From Deltaproteobacteria bacterium (GTDB lineage Bacteria; Myxococcota; UBA727; VGSZ01), in contig JACOUT010000010.1 of assembly GCA_016177705.1 (NCBI GenBank), positions 334,949 to 398,948 on the forward strand: a DNA stretch of 64,000 bases, written 5' to 3'. The position numbers and the translations under genes are program-made. Below, piece after piece: positions 9,147 through 17,483 of the stretch. The notes beneath the pieces were generated by a model. That model made no database searches, had not been told where the DNA came from, and was given only the letters and a program-made list of their open reading frames with translations. The first letter of the stretch is position 1. Each line of letters opens with the position of its first letter.

Positions 9147-10643
9147 GTGATACTGGGGAACGTGCGGCTGCTGCTGGTCCTCGTCGCGCCCCTGATCGCT
9201 GGCTGTCCCGGCCGTCTGCACGTGTGCGCGTCCGACGAGGACTGTGGTGGTACCGGGCGTTGTCAGGCGGGCGTCTGTGCCCCGTCGAGCGGCGAGGGTG
9301 AGGGCGAGGGCGAGGGTGAGGGCGAGGGCGAGGGTGAGGGCGAAGGTGAAGGCGAGGGTGAAGGCGAGGGTGAAGGCGAGGGTGAAGGCGAGGGTGAAGG
9401 TGAGGGTGAAGGTGAGGGTGAAGGCGAGGGTGAAGGCGAGGGTGAAGGCGAGGGTGAAGGCGAGGGCGACCTCGTCGTCGAGGTGACGACGGGGCTGGCG
9501 CACACCTGCGCGCGTATGGGCAGCGGCGAGCTGCGCTGCTTCGGCGAGGGCGTTTATGGGCGACTTGGTCGCGGCGACCAGGTCAGCTTCGGCGACACCG
9601 AGCCAGCGTCGGCGGCGGGCACGGTGGCGATCGGCGGCCCGGCGGCCGACGTCGCCGCGGGCTGGTACCACACGTGTGCGGTGCTCGTGGGCGGCGACGT
9701 CCTCTGCTGGGGCTACGGGGGCCACGGCCGCCTCGGCTACGGCGGTGACGACATGGTCGGCGACAACGAAACACCGGACACCGCCGGCGCCGTGCCCGTC
9801 GGCGGCGCGGTCAAGGCGATCGCGGGGGGATGGCAGCACACCTGTGCGTTGCTCGCCAACGGGGCCGTGCGCTGCTGGGGCGAGGCGTCGCTCGGCCGGC
9901 TGGGCTACGGCAACACACTCAACGTCGGGCGCGATCGCCTTCCCTACACTGCCGGCGACGTGCCGCTCGGCGGCGAGACGCTCCAGGTCGTCACCGGCGG
10001 ACAGCACACCTGTGCGCTGCTCGCCGACCGCACCGTGCGCTGCTGGGGCAGCTCGCCCGAGCATGGCGCCAGCACCTTCGAGCCCGTCGGTGACGATGAG
10101 CTGCCACGCGTCGCGGCGGTGGCCGCGCCGGGGCAGAACGTCGAGGAGCTGGCCGCGGGTGAGCATCACACGTGTGCGCGCTTCGACACCGGCGACGTAC
10201 GCTGCTGGGGCGAGAGCGGCGCGGGTCGCTTGGGCGTGCCGGGCAGTAGCACCATCGGGGACAACGAGGCGCCGTCGGTGCAGCCGGTGGTGCTGCTCGG
10301 CGCTGCTGCCGTGAGCATCGCCGCCGGCCGCTCCCACACCTGCGCGCTGCTCGACGACGGCACGGTGCGCTGCTGGGGCGAGGGCGTGTTCGGCGCGCTC
10401 GGCACCGGAAGCAGCAGCAACGTCGGCGACGACGAGGATCCGGTCGACCGGGCCGTGGTCGACGTCGGCGAGCCGGTGCGGTCGCTCGCCGCCGGAGAGC
10501 ACTACACGTGCGCGGTCACCGTCACCGGCCACCTGCGCTGCTGGGGCTGGGGCGCGTCCGGGCGGCTCGGCTACGGCGACCAGGACAACATCGGGGACGG
10601 CGAGCCGCCCGCCGGCGCGGGCGACGTGCCGCTGCTGCCGTAG
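9147..10643 (+). CDS. RCC1-repeat surface lipoprotein with Gly-Glu spacer
   Basis: A 498-residue lipoprotein: the leader VRLLLVLVAPLIAGC has a good lipobox (Cys20). A short Cys-rich stretch (CASDEDCGGTGRCQAGVC) comes next, then about 59 residues of alternating Gly and Glu (residues 49-107). The rest is around eight repeats of the RCC1/BLIP-II type, each with HTCA(L/V/R) and RCWGxGxxGxLG. Such repeats fold into a seven- or eight-bladed beta-propeller, so the picture is a propeller held off the outer membrane by a negatively charged tether. Ligand unknown. GTG 9147 follows an AGGAG; GTG 9162 follows GGGGA and is equally possible, and both keep the signal peptide. Neighbours are lipoprotein genes on the other strand. 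Confidence 0.85.
   Translation: MILGNVRLLLVLVAPLIAGCPGRLHVCASDEDCGGTGRCQAGVCAPSSGEGEGEGEGEGEGEGEGEGEGEGEGEGEGEGEGEGEGEGEGEGEGEGEGEGEGEGEGEGDLVVEVTTGLAHTCARMGSGELRCFGEGVYGRLGRGDQVSFGDTEPASAAGTVAIGGPAADVAAGWYHTCAVLVGGDVLCWGYGGHGRLGYGGDDMVGDNETPDTAGAVPVGGAVKAIAGGWQHTCALLANGAVRCWGEASLGRLGYGNTLNVGRDRLPYTAGDVPLGGETLQVVTGGQHTCALLADRTVRCWGSSPEHGASTFEPVGDDELPRVAAVAAPGQNVEELAAGEHHTCARFDTGDVRCWGESGAGRLGVPGSSTIGDNEAPSVQPVVLLGAAAVSIAAGRSHTCALLDDGTVRCWGEGVFGALGTGSSSNVGDDEDPVDRAVVDVGEPVRSLAAGEHYTCAVTVTGHLRCWGWGASGRLGYGDQDNIGDGEPPAGAGDVPLLP
9291..9467 (+). repeat. (GGYGAR)n coding tract, 59 Gly/Glu codons
   Basis: Imperfect hexanucleotide repeat alternating GGC/GGT and GAG/GAA, inside the RCC1-repeat lipoprotein. 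Length changes by slippage would add or remove Gly-Glu pairs without a frameshift. Confidence 0.95.
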
Positions 10644-10670
10644 ATCGACGACCGCGACGAGACCAACGCG

Positions 10671-11192
10671 CTACTCGACGACGTTGACCTTGGCGCTGGC
10701 GAGCTGCGTCTCGCCGCGCAGCACCAGGATCTCCCAGGTGCCGGTCTTCGACGCCGTCGTCTGCTTGTAGTTGCCGTAGCCGGTCCAGCTCTCCTGCAGC
10801 GTGAAGTCGCTGGTGGAGCGCACCTCGCCGTTCAGCAGGAATTTGACCTTGAGGTCCTCGTACTTGGCGCCCTTGGGCACGAAGAAGCGCGTGAACGCGA
10901 TCAGCGGGTCGCCCTTCTTGAGCGTGTCGCCGTGCTTCTCCTCGCAGATGCTCTTGTTGTCGGCGCTCTTGCCCATCTTCTTGCAGATGACCAGCTCCAT
11001 CAGCACGGGGCCGACGTCCTTGCCGCGAAGGTAGTAGTCGGTGACCTTCTTGACCTCGTCGGCGCTGGGCGCGGCCGGCGGCGGGCCGGCCGGAGCCGCC
11101 GCCGCGTCTTGCGCGCGCGCCGTGCCGGCCAGGGTGAGCACGAGGGTGGAGACGAGCGCGAGCGAGCCGATCGAGCAGCAGGGCTTCCGCAT
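10671..11192 (-). CDS. Secreted protein, beta-rich, unknown function
   Basis: The 173-residue product has a Sec signal peptide (hydrophobic residues 8-24, cleavage near TARAQ). A short Pro/Ala linker is followed by a helix (DEVKKVTDYYLRGKDVGPVL), two cysteines (ICKK, ICEEKHGD) and a beta-rich C-terminus ending WEILVLRGETQLASAKVNVV. The end resembles small immunoglobulin-like periplasmic proteins of myxobacteria, but I do not recognise a named family. It lies 21 bp downstream of the M14 carboxypeptidase gene on the same strand, so the two are probably co-transcribed and both exported. Confidence 0.72.
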   Translation of the reverse strand: MRKPCCSIGSLALVSTLVLTLAGTARAQDAAAAPAGPPPAAPSADEVKKVTDYYLRGKDVGPVLMELVICKKMGKSADNKSICEEKHGDTLKKGDPLIAFTRFFVPKGAKYEDLKVKFLLNGEVRSTSDFTLQESWTGYGNYKQTTASKTGTWEILVLRGETQLASAKVNVVE

Positions 11193-11213
11193 GAGATCCT
11201 CCGCGCGCGGACG

Positions 11214-12953
11214 CTAACGCACCGCTGGCGCGGCGTCGACGCGCAGGATCGGCACCAGGTCCTTGCGCTCGTCCCACGACGGGTGCCGGCGATAGAAGAA
11301 GTCGAGGCGCCGTGACGGATCCTTCTGCAGCTCGGGGTCGTTGAGCGCGGCGGCGAACTCGGCGGCGACCTTGGGGTCGGCGAGCGCGCGCTCCGCGATG
11401 TCCTCGGCGACGTAACCCTCCAGGTACTCCTTCTGCTCGAAGGCGGCGTTGAGGTCGCCCCAGGAGACGAAGGAGTCGGGCGCCTGCGGCTCGAACAGGT
11501 GCACCACCAGCCGCCCGAGCCGCTGTGTCACCGGGATGAACAGCGCGCCGCGCTCGATGGTGCGGCGCTCCTTGCTCCAGGCTCCTTGCACTTTGGCGGT
11601 CATACGGCCCTCGTAGGGCTTGTTGCCGAAGGTGACGGCGCTGGCGCGAAACACCTCGACCTCGCGGGTGTCGGCGGCGGTGACGGTGGCGAACTCGATG
11701 CCGTGGGACTGCAAGCGCGGCCGCAGCACGGCGGCATAGCCGGCCGGCACCACGTAGCCGGCCTTGGGGGCGGCGACGACGAGCGCGGGCTTGACCGCGG
11801 GAAAGAGCGGCACTCGCCACACCTCGGGCTTGCTCTCGTCGTAGCGCGTGCGCAGCGCGCCCGAGACGGCCGAGGGCGTGCGCGTGTAGCGATAGCCGAG
11901 GAAGTCGATGGTGCGCTTGTCGTCGGTGTTGTCGAAGGCGAGCGCGACCTCGCTTGGGCCGTGCGCAACCTCGGCGTCGACGGCGAGGCCGGCGGCGCGC
12001 CACGCCGCCGCGTGCACGCGTGCCTCGGCGAGGATGCCGACGAGCACGTCGTGGGTGGCGCGCACGCGCGCCTGGTAGTCCTTCCACGAGTGGGTCTCGA
12101 CCAACATGCCCAGGCGGTTGTGCAGCGCCCAATACGGCTGCGAAAAGCGCGGCGGCGCCACGCCTGCGGCGAAGCCGGACGAGGGATCGTCGTCGACCTC
12201 GAAGGAGGGGTAGAAGTCGAGCGGCAGGTGCCCCGCCGCCGTGAGCCGGTCGAGCAGCGCTCGCTGCAGCGCCTTGCCGGCGCTCATGAGCGGCGCGGGC
12301 CCGGCGAGCGCAGGGTCGACCAGCACCGCGACGTCGTGCCGGAACTTGGCGCCGTCGGTGACGTGCAGGTCGACGTAGAGGATCGGATCCCACTCGCGCA
12401 GCAGGCCGAGCATGGCGCGCATCTCGGGCGCGTCGGCCTTCATGTAGTCGCGGTTGAGGTTGAGGTTCTGCGCGGTGGTGCGCCAGCCGCCCTCGACCGG
12501 GCCGCGCTGGTTCGGCCGGTTGTGCTTGCCCCAGCGCTCGTGACCGTCGACGTTGAAGACCGGCACGAACACCAGCGTGACGGCGCCGAGCGCGCCCGGC
12601 TCCACCTTGCCCTCGAGCAGCTCGCGCGCCAGCAGGAAGCCCGCGTCTTTGCCGTCGATCTCACCGGCGTGGATGCCGCCCTGCACCAGGATGACGGGTC
12701 GGTTGCGCTCGCGCGCCTGCGCCGCCTCGAGCGTGCCGTCGTCGGAGAGCACCAGCGCCTTCTGCTCGCGGCCTTCGGGGGTGACGCCGAAGGTCAGGCA
12801 ACGCGCGCGACCGGGGAAGGCGGCCGGGAAGGCGGCGCATAGGCGCGGCACCTCGTCGTAGCGGCCGGTGCGCACGAAGCCGCTTTGCTCCGCGGCGGTG
12901 ACCAGCGGCGCGGCGGCCACGATCGCGCAGGTGAGAGCGAGGGAGAGCGACAT
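11214..12953 (-). CDS. Secreted M14-family zinc carboxypeptidase
   Basis: A 579-residue exported protein (signal peptide MSLSLALTCAIVAAAPLVTA) with an M14 metallocarboxypeptidase domain in the first ~330 residues. Zinc ligands and catalytic residues can be placed: GGIHAGEIDGKD gives the HxxE pair, LYVDLHVTDG the second His, NLNLNRDY the substrate-binding Asn-Arg, and GMLVETHSWKDY the catalytic Glu. It should remove C-terminal residues from peptides outside the cytoplasm. The C-terminal ~230 residues are a separate extension, as in larger bacterial M14 proteins. The start is ATG 12953. The small secreted protein follows 21 bp downstream. Confidence 0.87.
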   Translation of the reverse strand: MSLSLALTCAIVAAAPLVTAAEQSGFVRTGRYDEVPRLCAAFPAAFPGRARCLTFGVTPEGREQKALVLSDDGTLEAAQARERNRPVILVQGGIHAGEIDGKDAGFLLARELLEGKVEPGALGAVTLVFVPVFNVDGHERWGKHNRPNQRGPVEGGWRTTAQNLNLNRDYMKADAPEMRAMLGLLREWDPILYVDLHVTDGAKFRHDVAVLVDPALAGPAPLMSAGKALQRALLDRLTAAGHLPLDFYPSFEVDDDPSSGFAAGVAPPRFSQPYWALHNRLGMLVETHSWKDYQARVRATHDVLVGILAEARVHAAAWRAAGLAVDAEVAHGPSEVALAFDNTDDKRTIDFLGYRYTRTPSAVSGALRTRYDESKPEVWRVPLFPAVKPALVVAAPKAGYVVPAGYAAVLRPRLQSHGIEFATVTAADTREVEVFRASAVTFGNKPYEGRMTAKVQGAWSKERRTIERGALFIPVTQRLGRLVVHLFEPQAPDSFVSWGDLNAAFEQKEYLEGYVAEDIAERALADPKVAAEFAAALNDPELQKDPSRRLDFFYRRHPSWDERKDLVPILRVDAAPAVR

Positions 12954-13156
12954 CGTGCGGACCGAAGCACATGCGCGCCCACCAGGGAACCGGGCGCGGC
13001 CCCCAACCTTGGGTGCGCTGACCGCAGGTGGGCCGAGCGGGGCGTGACACCGACATCGACGACCGCGGTCGAATGCGCCCGCGCCGACCGTCTCAGAGGA
13101 GACGGCCCGCGCCTTGGGCCCTAGACTGGTGGGGCAGGGGCGAGATTGGACGAGCG

Positions 13157-13450
13157 ATGGCCAAGGAAGGTCGCGACTCCCGCAGCAGCAAGGACGGAGT
13201 CCATGTCGTCGGCGGCACGCACAGTCGCGTCGAGCTGGCGACCATGTTGAGCAACAGCGTCGGTCAGGAGCGCGCGCTCGAGGCAGTGGCGGCGGTGTGC
13301 GCCGCGCGCGCGCTTGGCGAGATCCTGACGACCGACGAGGCGCTGGCGGTGCTCGAGGAGCTGGCGCAGCAGCAGGGAGTCATCGGCATCGCGGCGCGCT
13401 TCGCCAAGGGGCGTGCGCTGTTGACCTGGCAGCAGGCCAAAACGCCCTAG
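13157..13450 (+). CDS. Small cytoplasmic protein, unknown
   Basis: A 97-residue, mostly helical protein beginning MAKEGRDSRSSKDGVHVVGG and ending ARFAKGRALLTWQQAKTP. It has no signal peptide, membrane segment or cysteine-rich motif. ATG 13157 has GAGCG upstream and the codon use matches the neighbours, which argues for a real gene. I do not recognise the family. About 200 bp of non-coding sequence upstream probably holds its promoter, shared with the divergent carboxypeptidase gene. Confidence 0.6.
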   Translation: MAKEGRDSRSSKDGVHVVGGTHSRVELATMLSNSVGQERALEAVAAVCAARALGEILTTDEALAVLEELAQQQGVIGIAARFAKGRALLTWQQAKTP

Positions 13451-13490
13451 CAGGGTGCGGAAAAGGCATCTGCGCCGTTGGCCTTGTCGT

Positions 13491-14240
13491 TCAGTGCTTG
13501 CGGTCGAAGCGGATCGCCGACACCAGGCGCACCAGGTCGCGCACCACGCGCGGCACCCGTCGCACCAGCGCGATGGGCGGGCTGCGCTGCTCCTCCACCT
13601 CGATGGGGATCTCGTGCACGCGCAGCCCGGCGCGCCCGGCGCGGATGACCAGCTCGCTGGCGAACAGGTCCTTGTCGACGACGCAGGCGTGCACCGCGGG
13701 CAAGAGCGGCGCGCGCACGAAGGCCTTGAGGCCGTGCGTGTCGGTGCCGTGATAGCCGGTGCCGAGCCAGAGCAACCGGTTGATCACCTTGGTGGCGGCG
13801 CGGCGCGTGAGCGGGCGCTTGTCGCGCGAGCCCGGCATCGCCTTGCTGCCCACCACCATGTCGCACTCGTCGTGGTCGAGCCGGCGCAGCGCGCGCTTAT
13901 GGAAGTCGACGTCGCACAGGTCGATCTCGTCGCAGCCGACCACGCGGCCACGCGCCGCCAGGATGCCGAGCTTGAGGGCCGCGCCGTAGTTCGGCTGTGG
14001 GTGCTCGAGCACCACCAGCTCGGGAAACTCACGCATCAGCTCACGTGCGATCGGCACCGTCTGGTCGCGACAGCCGTTGGCGGCGACGATGACCTCGAAG
14101 GGACGACGCAACTCGCGTAGCTCGGCGACGAAGCGGCGCAGTTGATGCTCGAGGATGGCCTCCTCGTTGTAGACGGGGATGACCAGCGACAGGTCGATGC
14201 CGTCGGGGGCGCCCTGCTTGCGCTTGCGTCGCACGGCCAT
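13491..14240 (-). CDS. Family 2 glycosyltransferase (DPM1-like)
   Basis: The 249-residue protein has the GT-A fold signature of family 2: DLSLVIPVYNEEAILEHQL near residue 16, VIVAANGCRDQT for nucleotide binding, and an acidic CDEIDLCD segment at the DXD position. A conserved acceptor-side GYHGTDTHGLKAF is also present. The closest resemblance is to dolichyl-phosphate-mannose/polyprenyl-glycosyl synthases, which transfer a sugar from an NDP-sugar to a lipid carrier on the cytoplasmic face. Unlike many such enzymes it has no C-terminal membrane segments. Donor and acceptor unknown. It could serve envelope glycan synthesis with the O-antigen-ligase-like protein, but the genes are not linked. Confidence 0.8.
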   Translation of the reverse strand: MAVRRKRKQGAPDGIDLSLVIPVYNEEAILEHQLRRFVAELRELRRPFEVIVAANGCRDQTVPIARELMREFPELVVLEHPQPNYGAALKLGILAARGRVVGCDEIDLCDVDFHKRALRRLDHDECDMVVGSKAMPGSRDKRPLTRRAATKVINRLLWLGTGYHGTDTHGLKAFVRAPLLPAVHACVVDKDLFASELVIRAGRAGLRVHEIPIEVEEQRSPPIALVRRVPRVVRDLVRLVSAIRFDRKH

Positions 14241-14323
14241 GGCGGTGCTCTAGGGCGTGTCCCTGAACTCGCAAAGGCCCCGCTGTCGAGCCCCTCTCCC
14301 TGCTTTTCTCGTGGGGGCTGTGC

Positions 14324-14347
14324 GCCTCCCCCGAAATCGGGGGAGGC
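14324..14347. repeat. Perfect 11-bp stem palindrome, REP-like
   Basis: Inverted repeat with arms GCCTCCCCCGA (14324-14334) and its exact complement (14337-14347) around a 2-base loop. There is no T-run after it, so a REP-like element is as likely as a terminator. Confidence 0.6.
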
Positions 14348-14366
14348 CAACCGGAGCGCCAACCGG

Positions 14367-14387
14367 GCTCCCCCGATCTGGGGGAGC
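14367..14387. repeat. Second palindrome, 8-bp stem, related sequence
   Basis: Arms GCTCCCCC and GGGGGAGC around GATCT. It shares the CTCCCCC/GGGGGAG core with the palindrome 20 bases upstream, so the pair looks like a short repetitive-extragenic element. Confidence 0.55.
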
Positions 14388-14470
14388 GGCGACGTGCCAT
14401 TGCGCGCCTCTGGGAGGGGGCCTTGCCGAAGTTCAGGGAGGCGCTCGAGCGGGCGCGAGTTCCGACGTCG

Positions 14471-14656
14471 TCATCTGCGCTTCCGGTCGGGGAGGGTGCG
14501 TTTGGGCCCGAGCGCGGTCGGAGCGGCGCACTGCCAAGCGCTCGCCTCGACGTACGCCGGCTCGACGTCCGGTTGCCGTCGATAGGCCTCGGCGGTGCGG
14601 CGCTCCTGCTCCTCCGCGAGCACCCGCTGCAACTGGGTCGACTGCGCAGTGCGCAT
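14471..14656 (-). CDS. Small ORF overlapping recQ stop, unknown
   Basis: A 61-codon frame begins ATG at 14656, and that ATG shares a base with the recQ stop (TGATG). This arrangement is typical of translational coupling. The product starts MRTAQSTQLQRVLAEEQE, is charged and helical at the start and basic at the end (TLPDRKRR). No family is recognised and no independent ribosome site is needed if it is coupled. It may be a real small protein or a chance frame; the overlap is the main support. Confidence 0.4.
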   Translation of the reverse strand: MRTAQSTQLQRVLAEEQERRTAEAYRRQPDVEPAYVEASAWQCAAPTALGPKRTLPDRKRR

Positions 14657-16707
14657 CACTCGGCGCCGTTGTCGCGAAGCAGCGCCAGCACGGTGTCCCC
14701 GAACCGCTCGACGAAGCGCGCGCCCACGCCGTGCACGGCCAGCAGTTGCTCGCGCGACGACGGCGACGCCGTGGCGATGCCGAGCAGCGCGCGGTCCGAG
14801 CAGATCTGGAAGGCCGGCACCTTCCTGCGCTTGGCTTCGTCGAGCCGGAACTGCTTGAGGCGCTCCACCAGCGCCTTGGGCGCTGCCTCCCAGGTGGCGT
14901 CGACGCGGGGCTTGCGCCGTCGGCCGCCGCTGCCCTTGGCGACGCCGTCGCGCTCGGGCACGAACACCGACAGCGGCCGCGCCTGGCCGTCGTCGCGCGC
15001 GAGCGTGACCCGCGTCCAGGCGATGCGATCGCCCTGCTCGTTCCTGAACACCTCGTCGGACAGGAGCACGCGGCCCGCGCGCGCCAACGCGCCGAGCACG
15101 TGGTCGAAGGTGCGGCGATCGACGCCGCGCCCCTCGAGCGAGGCCTGGTACAGCTTGCCGGCCGAGAGCCCGCCGCGCGCGGCGCGCGCCAGCGCCTCCA
15201 GCACCGCCTGCACCCACTGCTCCTCCTCGCTCGACAGCGCGCGCGCGCTGCGCACGCTGCACGCATCGGGGGCGCAGAAGTCGCAGATGCCGCAGGGGCC
15301 GCGCTGGTCGTCGTCGCCGAAGTGCGCGAGCAGCGCGAGCTGGCGGCAGCCCTTGTCGCCGAGGAAGCGCGCCATCTGCGCGAGTTGGGTCTCCTTGTGC
15401 GCGCGCTGCCGCGCGTAGGGCTCCTGCCACCGATCGTGCCCGCGGGTGACGCGTTGGTCGTGCGCCACCAGCGCGCCGCCGTGGACCCACAGCTTCTCCA
15501 GGCACTTCTCGGTGGCGTCGCCCAGGCGACAGAGCCCGCGCAGCTCGTCGAGCTCGCGCGGCGTGTCGTCGAGCGCCTCGAACAAGCGGCGCAGCCGCTT
15601 GGGCTCCGGGTAGTCGCGCTCGAGGAAGAACTCGTGCATCTTGTTGTCGACGAAGCTGCCGAGCAGCACCGCGCGCGCGGGGCGGCCGTCGCGCCCGGCG
15701 CGCCCCACCTCCTGCGAGTAGGCCTCGAGCGACGAGGGCAGCGCCAGGTGCACTACGGTGCGCACGTCCGCCTTGTCGATGCCCATGCCGAAGGCCACCG
15801 TGGCGACGACGACCTCGAGCGCGCCTGCGGCGAAGGCTCCCTGGACGCGCTCGCGTTCGGCCGGCGGCAGCCCCGCGTGGTAGGCGGCCACCGCCAGGCC
15901 CTCGTCGGCGTACTCGCGCGCGATCTCCTCGGCCTCCTTGCGCGTGGGCGCGTACAAGATGGCGGGCCGCGCGTCCGCGTCGCCGATCGCCTTGGCGGCG
16001 AGCGCGTGGCGCCGCGCCGGCGGGCAGTCGACCACCTCGAGCGCGAGGTTGTCGCGCCGAAAGCCGTGGATGCAGCGCACCTCGTCTTTCAAGCCGAGCT
16101 GGCTGGCGATGTCCTGCTGCACCACCGGCGTGGCGGTGGCGGTGAGCCCGACCACCGGCACGCCCGAGGCGCCGCGCAGCACCGGCAGGCGCTCGCCCAG
16201 CATGCGGTAGTCGGGCCGGAAGTCGTGCCCCCAGTGCGAGATGCAGTGCGCCTCGTCGACAGCAATGAGCGAAGGCGTGCGCTTGGCGAGCAGCTCAGGG
16301 AAGCCCGGCACCGCGAGGCGCTCGGGTGCGAAGAACAGGAAGTCGAGCGCGCCCTCCAGGTAGGCGCGGCAGGCCGCGCGCGACTGCTCGCGCGGGCGCC
16401 CCGAGTGAATGCGCTCGGCGCGCAGCCCGCGCGCGCACAGCTTCTGCACCTGGTCTTCCATCAGCGCGATCAGCGGCGAGACCACCAGCGCGGCGCCGCC
16501 GTGTCCGGCGGCTTGCTGTGCGCGCACCAGCGCCGGCAGTTGGTAGCAGAGCGACTTGCCGGCGCCGGTGGGCATGACCAGCAAGACGTCGCGCCCGTCG
16601 ACGAGCGCGCGGCACGCCGCCTCCTGGTGCGGGCGGAAGGCGTCAAAGCCGAAGCGCTCGCGCAAGACGGCGCGCGGGTCGGGGGCGTGCTCCACGGCGG
16701 ACAGCAT
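14656..16707 (-). CDS. recQ: ATP-dependent DNA helicase RecQ
   Basis: The 683-residue protein is a complete RecQ helicase, a 3'-5' DNA unwinding enzyme used in recombination and repair. Motif I MPTGAGKS (Lys51), DEAH box VDEAHCISHWGHDFRPDY (Asp151), motif III GLTATATP and motif VI QEVGRAGRDG are all present. The zinc-binding RQC region has the expected cysteines (CRQL, CGICDFC). The last ~80 residues form an HRDC-like helical domain (ICSDRALLGIA...VHGVGARFVERFG). Start ATG 16707. The extra linker around residues 555-590 is Arg/Lys-rich (KGSGGRRRKPR). Downstream it overlaps a small ORF; upstream lies a toxin-antitoxin module. Confidence 0.95.
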   Translation of the reverse strand: MLSAVEHAPDPRAVLRERFGFDAFRPHQEAACRALVDGRDVLLVMPTGAGKSLCYQLPALVRAQQAAGHGGAALVVSPLIALMEDQVQKLCARGLRAERIHSGRPREQSRAACRAYLEGALDFLFFAPERLAVPGFPELLAKRTPSLIAVDEAHCISHWGHDFRPDYRMLGERLPVLRGASGVPVVGLTATATPVVQQDIASQLGLKDEVRCIHGFRRDNLALEVVDCPPARRHALAAKAIGDADARPAILYAPTRKEAEEIAREYADEGLAVAAYHAGLPPAERERVQGAFAAGALEVVVATVAFGMGIDKADVRTVVHLALPSSLEAYSQEVGRAGRDGRPARAVLLGSFVDNKMHEFFLERDYPEPKRLRRLFEALDDTPRELDELRGLCRLGDATEKCLEKLWVHGGALVAHDQRVTRGHDRWQEPYARQRAHKETQLAQMARFLGDKGCRQLALLAHFGDDDQRGPCGICDFCAPDACSVRSARALSSEEEQWVQAVLEALARAARGGLSAGKLYQASLEGRGVDRRTFDHVLGALARAGRVLLSDEVFRNEQGDRIAWTRVTLARDDGQARPLSVFVPERDGVAKGSGGRRRKPRVDATWEAAPKALVERLKQFRLDEAKRRKVPAFQICSDRALLGIATASPSSREQLLAVHGVGARFVERFGDTVLALLRDNGAE

Positions 16708-16731
16708 ACCTGGTCATCCGTTCAGCACGGC

Positions 16732-16743
16732 CGGAATTGCGCG
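16732..16743. repeat. 12-bp direct repeat, left copy (flanks TA module)
   Basis: CGGAATTGCGCG occurs here and again at 17484-17495, bracketing the toxin-antitoxin pair. Confidence 0.5.
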
Positions 16744-16749
16744 AGGAGA

Positions 16750-17154
16750 TCAGGCGGCCGGCGCCACCGTCGGGATGACCTCGCGCTTGTTGCGCCGGTA
16801 GACGCGGAAGTCGGCGACATCGACGGTGGCGACCGCGTGCTGTCGGAACAGCTCGCTCATGCGGATGAGACAGAGGTCGGCAAGATCGGGCCGGCGGTCG
16901 CGGTAGCGCTTGGCGAGCGACCGCAGCGCGCCCAGGTGCTCCCCCGTGTCGAAGGCGATGCGCAGCATGCCGTCCTCGACGAGCGCGAGCACCAGACCGC
17001 TGTCGTGCAGGTGGAACGCCGCTTCGGCCAGCACCGCCTCGCAGGTGAGCGCCGGGGCCTGCATGCGCTGCGCGAGCGCTACGGCCCACGCGTGGTGGCG
17101 GTCGCGCGCGTTGGCGAAGGCGACCACGAAGCCGGTGTCGGCGATCAGCTTCAT
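16750..17154 (-). CDS. vapC: PIN-domain toxin (VapC-like RNase)
   Basis: The 134-residue protein begins MKLIADTGFVVAFANARD and carries the acidic residues of a PIN ribonuclease: Asp6 in IADTG, Glu in TCEAVLAEA, Asp in RRPDLADLCL and Asp in TVDVADF. VapC toxins cleave tRNA or rRNA, Mg-dependently, and are blocked by a cognate antitoxin. The ATG overlaps the upstream antitoxin stop (ATGA), as usual for such pairs. The target cannot be told. All four catalytic positions are intact, so it should be active. Confidence 0.85.
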   Translation of the reverse strand: MKLIADTGFVVAFANARDRHHAWAVALAQRMQAPALTCEAVLAEAAFHLHDSGLVLALVEDGMLRIAFDTGEHLGALRSLAKRYRDRRPDLADLCLIRMSELFRQHAVATVDVADFRVYRRNKREVIPTVAPAA

Positions 17155-17366
17155 GACGCCGAGAAGCCGCGCCGCTCGGAGAGGTCGCGCGCGCCCTTGA
17201 TGGCACCTGCATGCCGCAGGTAGCGGCGCTGTGCCGGTGCCGCGGCACGGGCGTGCTCGAGCAGGTCCCGCACGATGTGGCCCCGAGACACGCCGGTGGC
17301 GCTTGCCAGATCCTCGAGCCAGGCCGCCAGGTCGTCGGACAGGCGAACGGTGATCGTCGTGCTCAT
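17151..17366 (-). CDS. vapB: Ribbon-helix-helix antitoxin (VapB-like)
   Basis: The 71-residue protein begins MSTTITVRLSDDLAAWLEDL, a typical ribbon-helix-helix N-terminus that dimerises to bind operator DNA. The C-terminal half (HARAAAPAQRRYLRHAGAI) would be the flexible segment that binds the PIN toxin. It is translated just before the toxin with a 4-base overlap. A GTGTACAC palindrome ten bases before its ATG is a likely autoregulatory operator. ATG 17366 is preferred over longer frames because it starts exactly at the RHH fold. Confidence 0.82.
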   Translation of the reverse strand: MSTTITVRLSDDLAAWLEDLASATGVSRGHIVRDLLEHARAAAPAQRRYLRHAGAIKGARDLSERRGFSAS

Positions 17367-17375
17367 TTGCCAGAA

Positions 17376-17383
17376 GTGTACAC
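17376..17383. promoter_or_regulatory. GTGTACAC palindrome, candidate antitoxin operator
   Basis: Perfect 8-bp palindrome 10 bp upstream of the antitoxin ATG, where RHH antitoxins commonly bind to repress their own operon. Assignment is by position only. Confidence 0.45.
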
Positions 17384-17483
17384 AGGCCAAGCGGAGACGT
17401 CCAGGCCCGGCGGCGGGAGGCCGCACTCTGTCGGCTGCTGGGAAAGATGCCGCGCGCATACCGAGCTATCCGCGCGGCTCCGG

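Larger units (their letters stand above)
14241..14470. other. Intergenic region with two palindromes
   Basis: No convincing gene is seen. The region holds two related G/C-rich hairpins, listed separately, and downstream C/T-rich stretches. It lies between the GT2 gene and the small gene behind recQ. Confidence 0.5.

Noticed and set aside
9263..9505. Ser-Pro repeat and Lys-Val-Ala repeat proteins in the Gly-Glu tracts
   Set aside because: These are the other reading frames of the same hexanucleotide repeats; only the Gly-Glu frame continues into lipobox and domain sequence.
14257..17223. A 988-codon plus-strand frame over recQ
   Set aside because: Shadow of recQ and the toxin-antitoxin pair, which have complete motifs on the minus strand.
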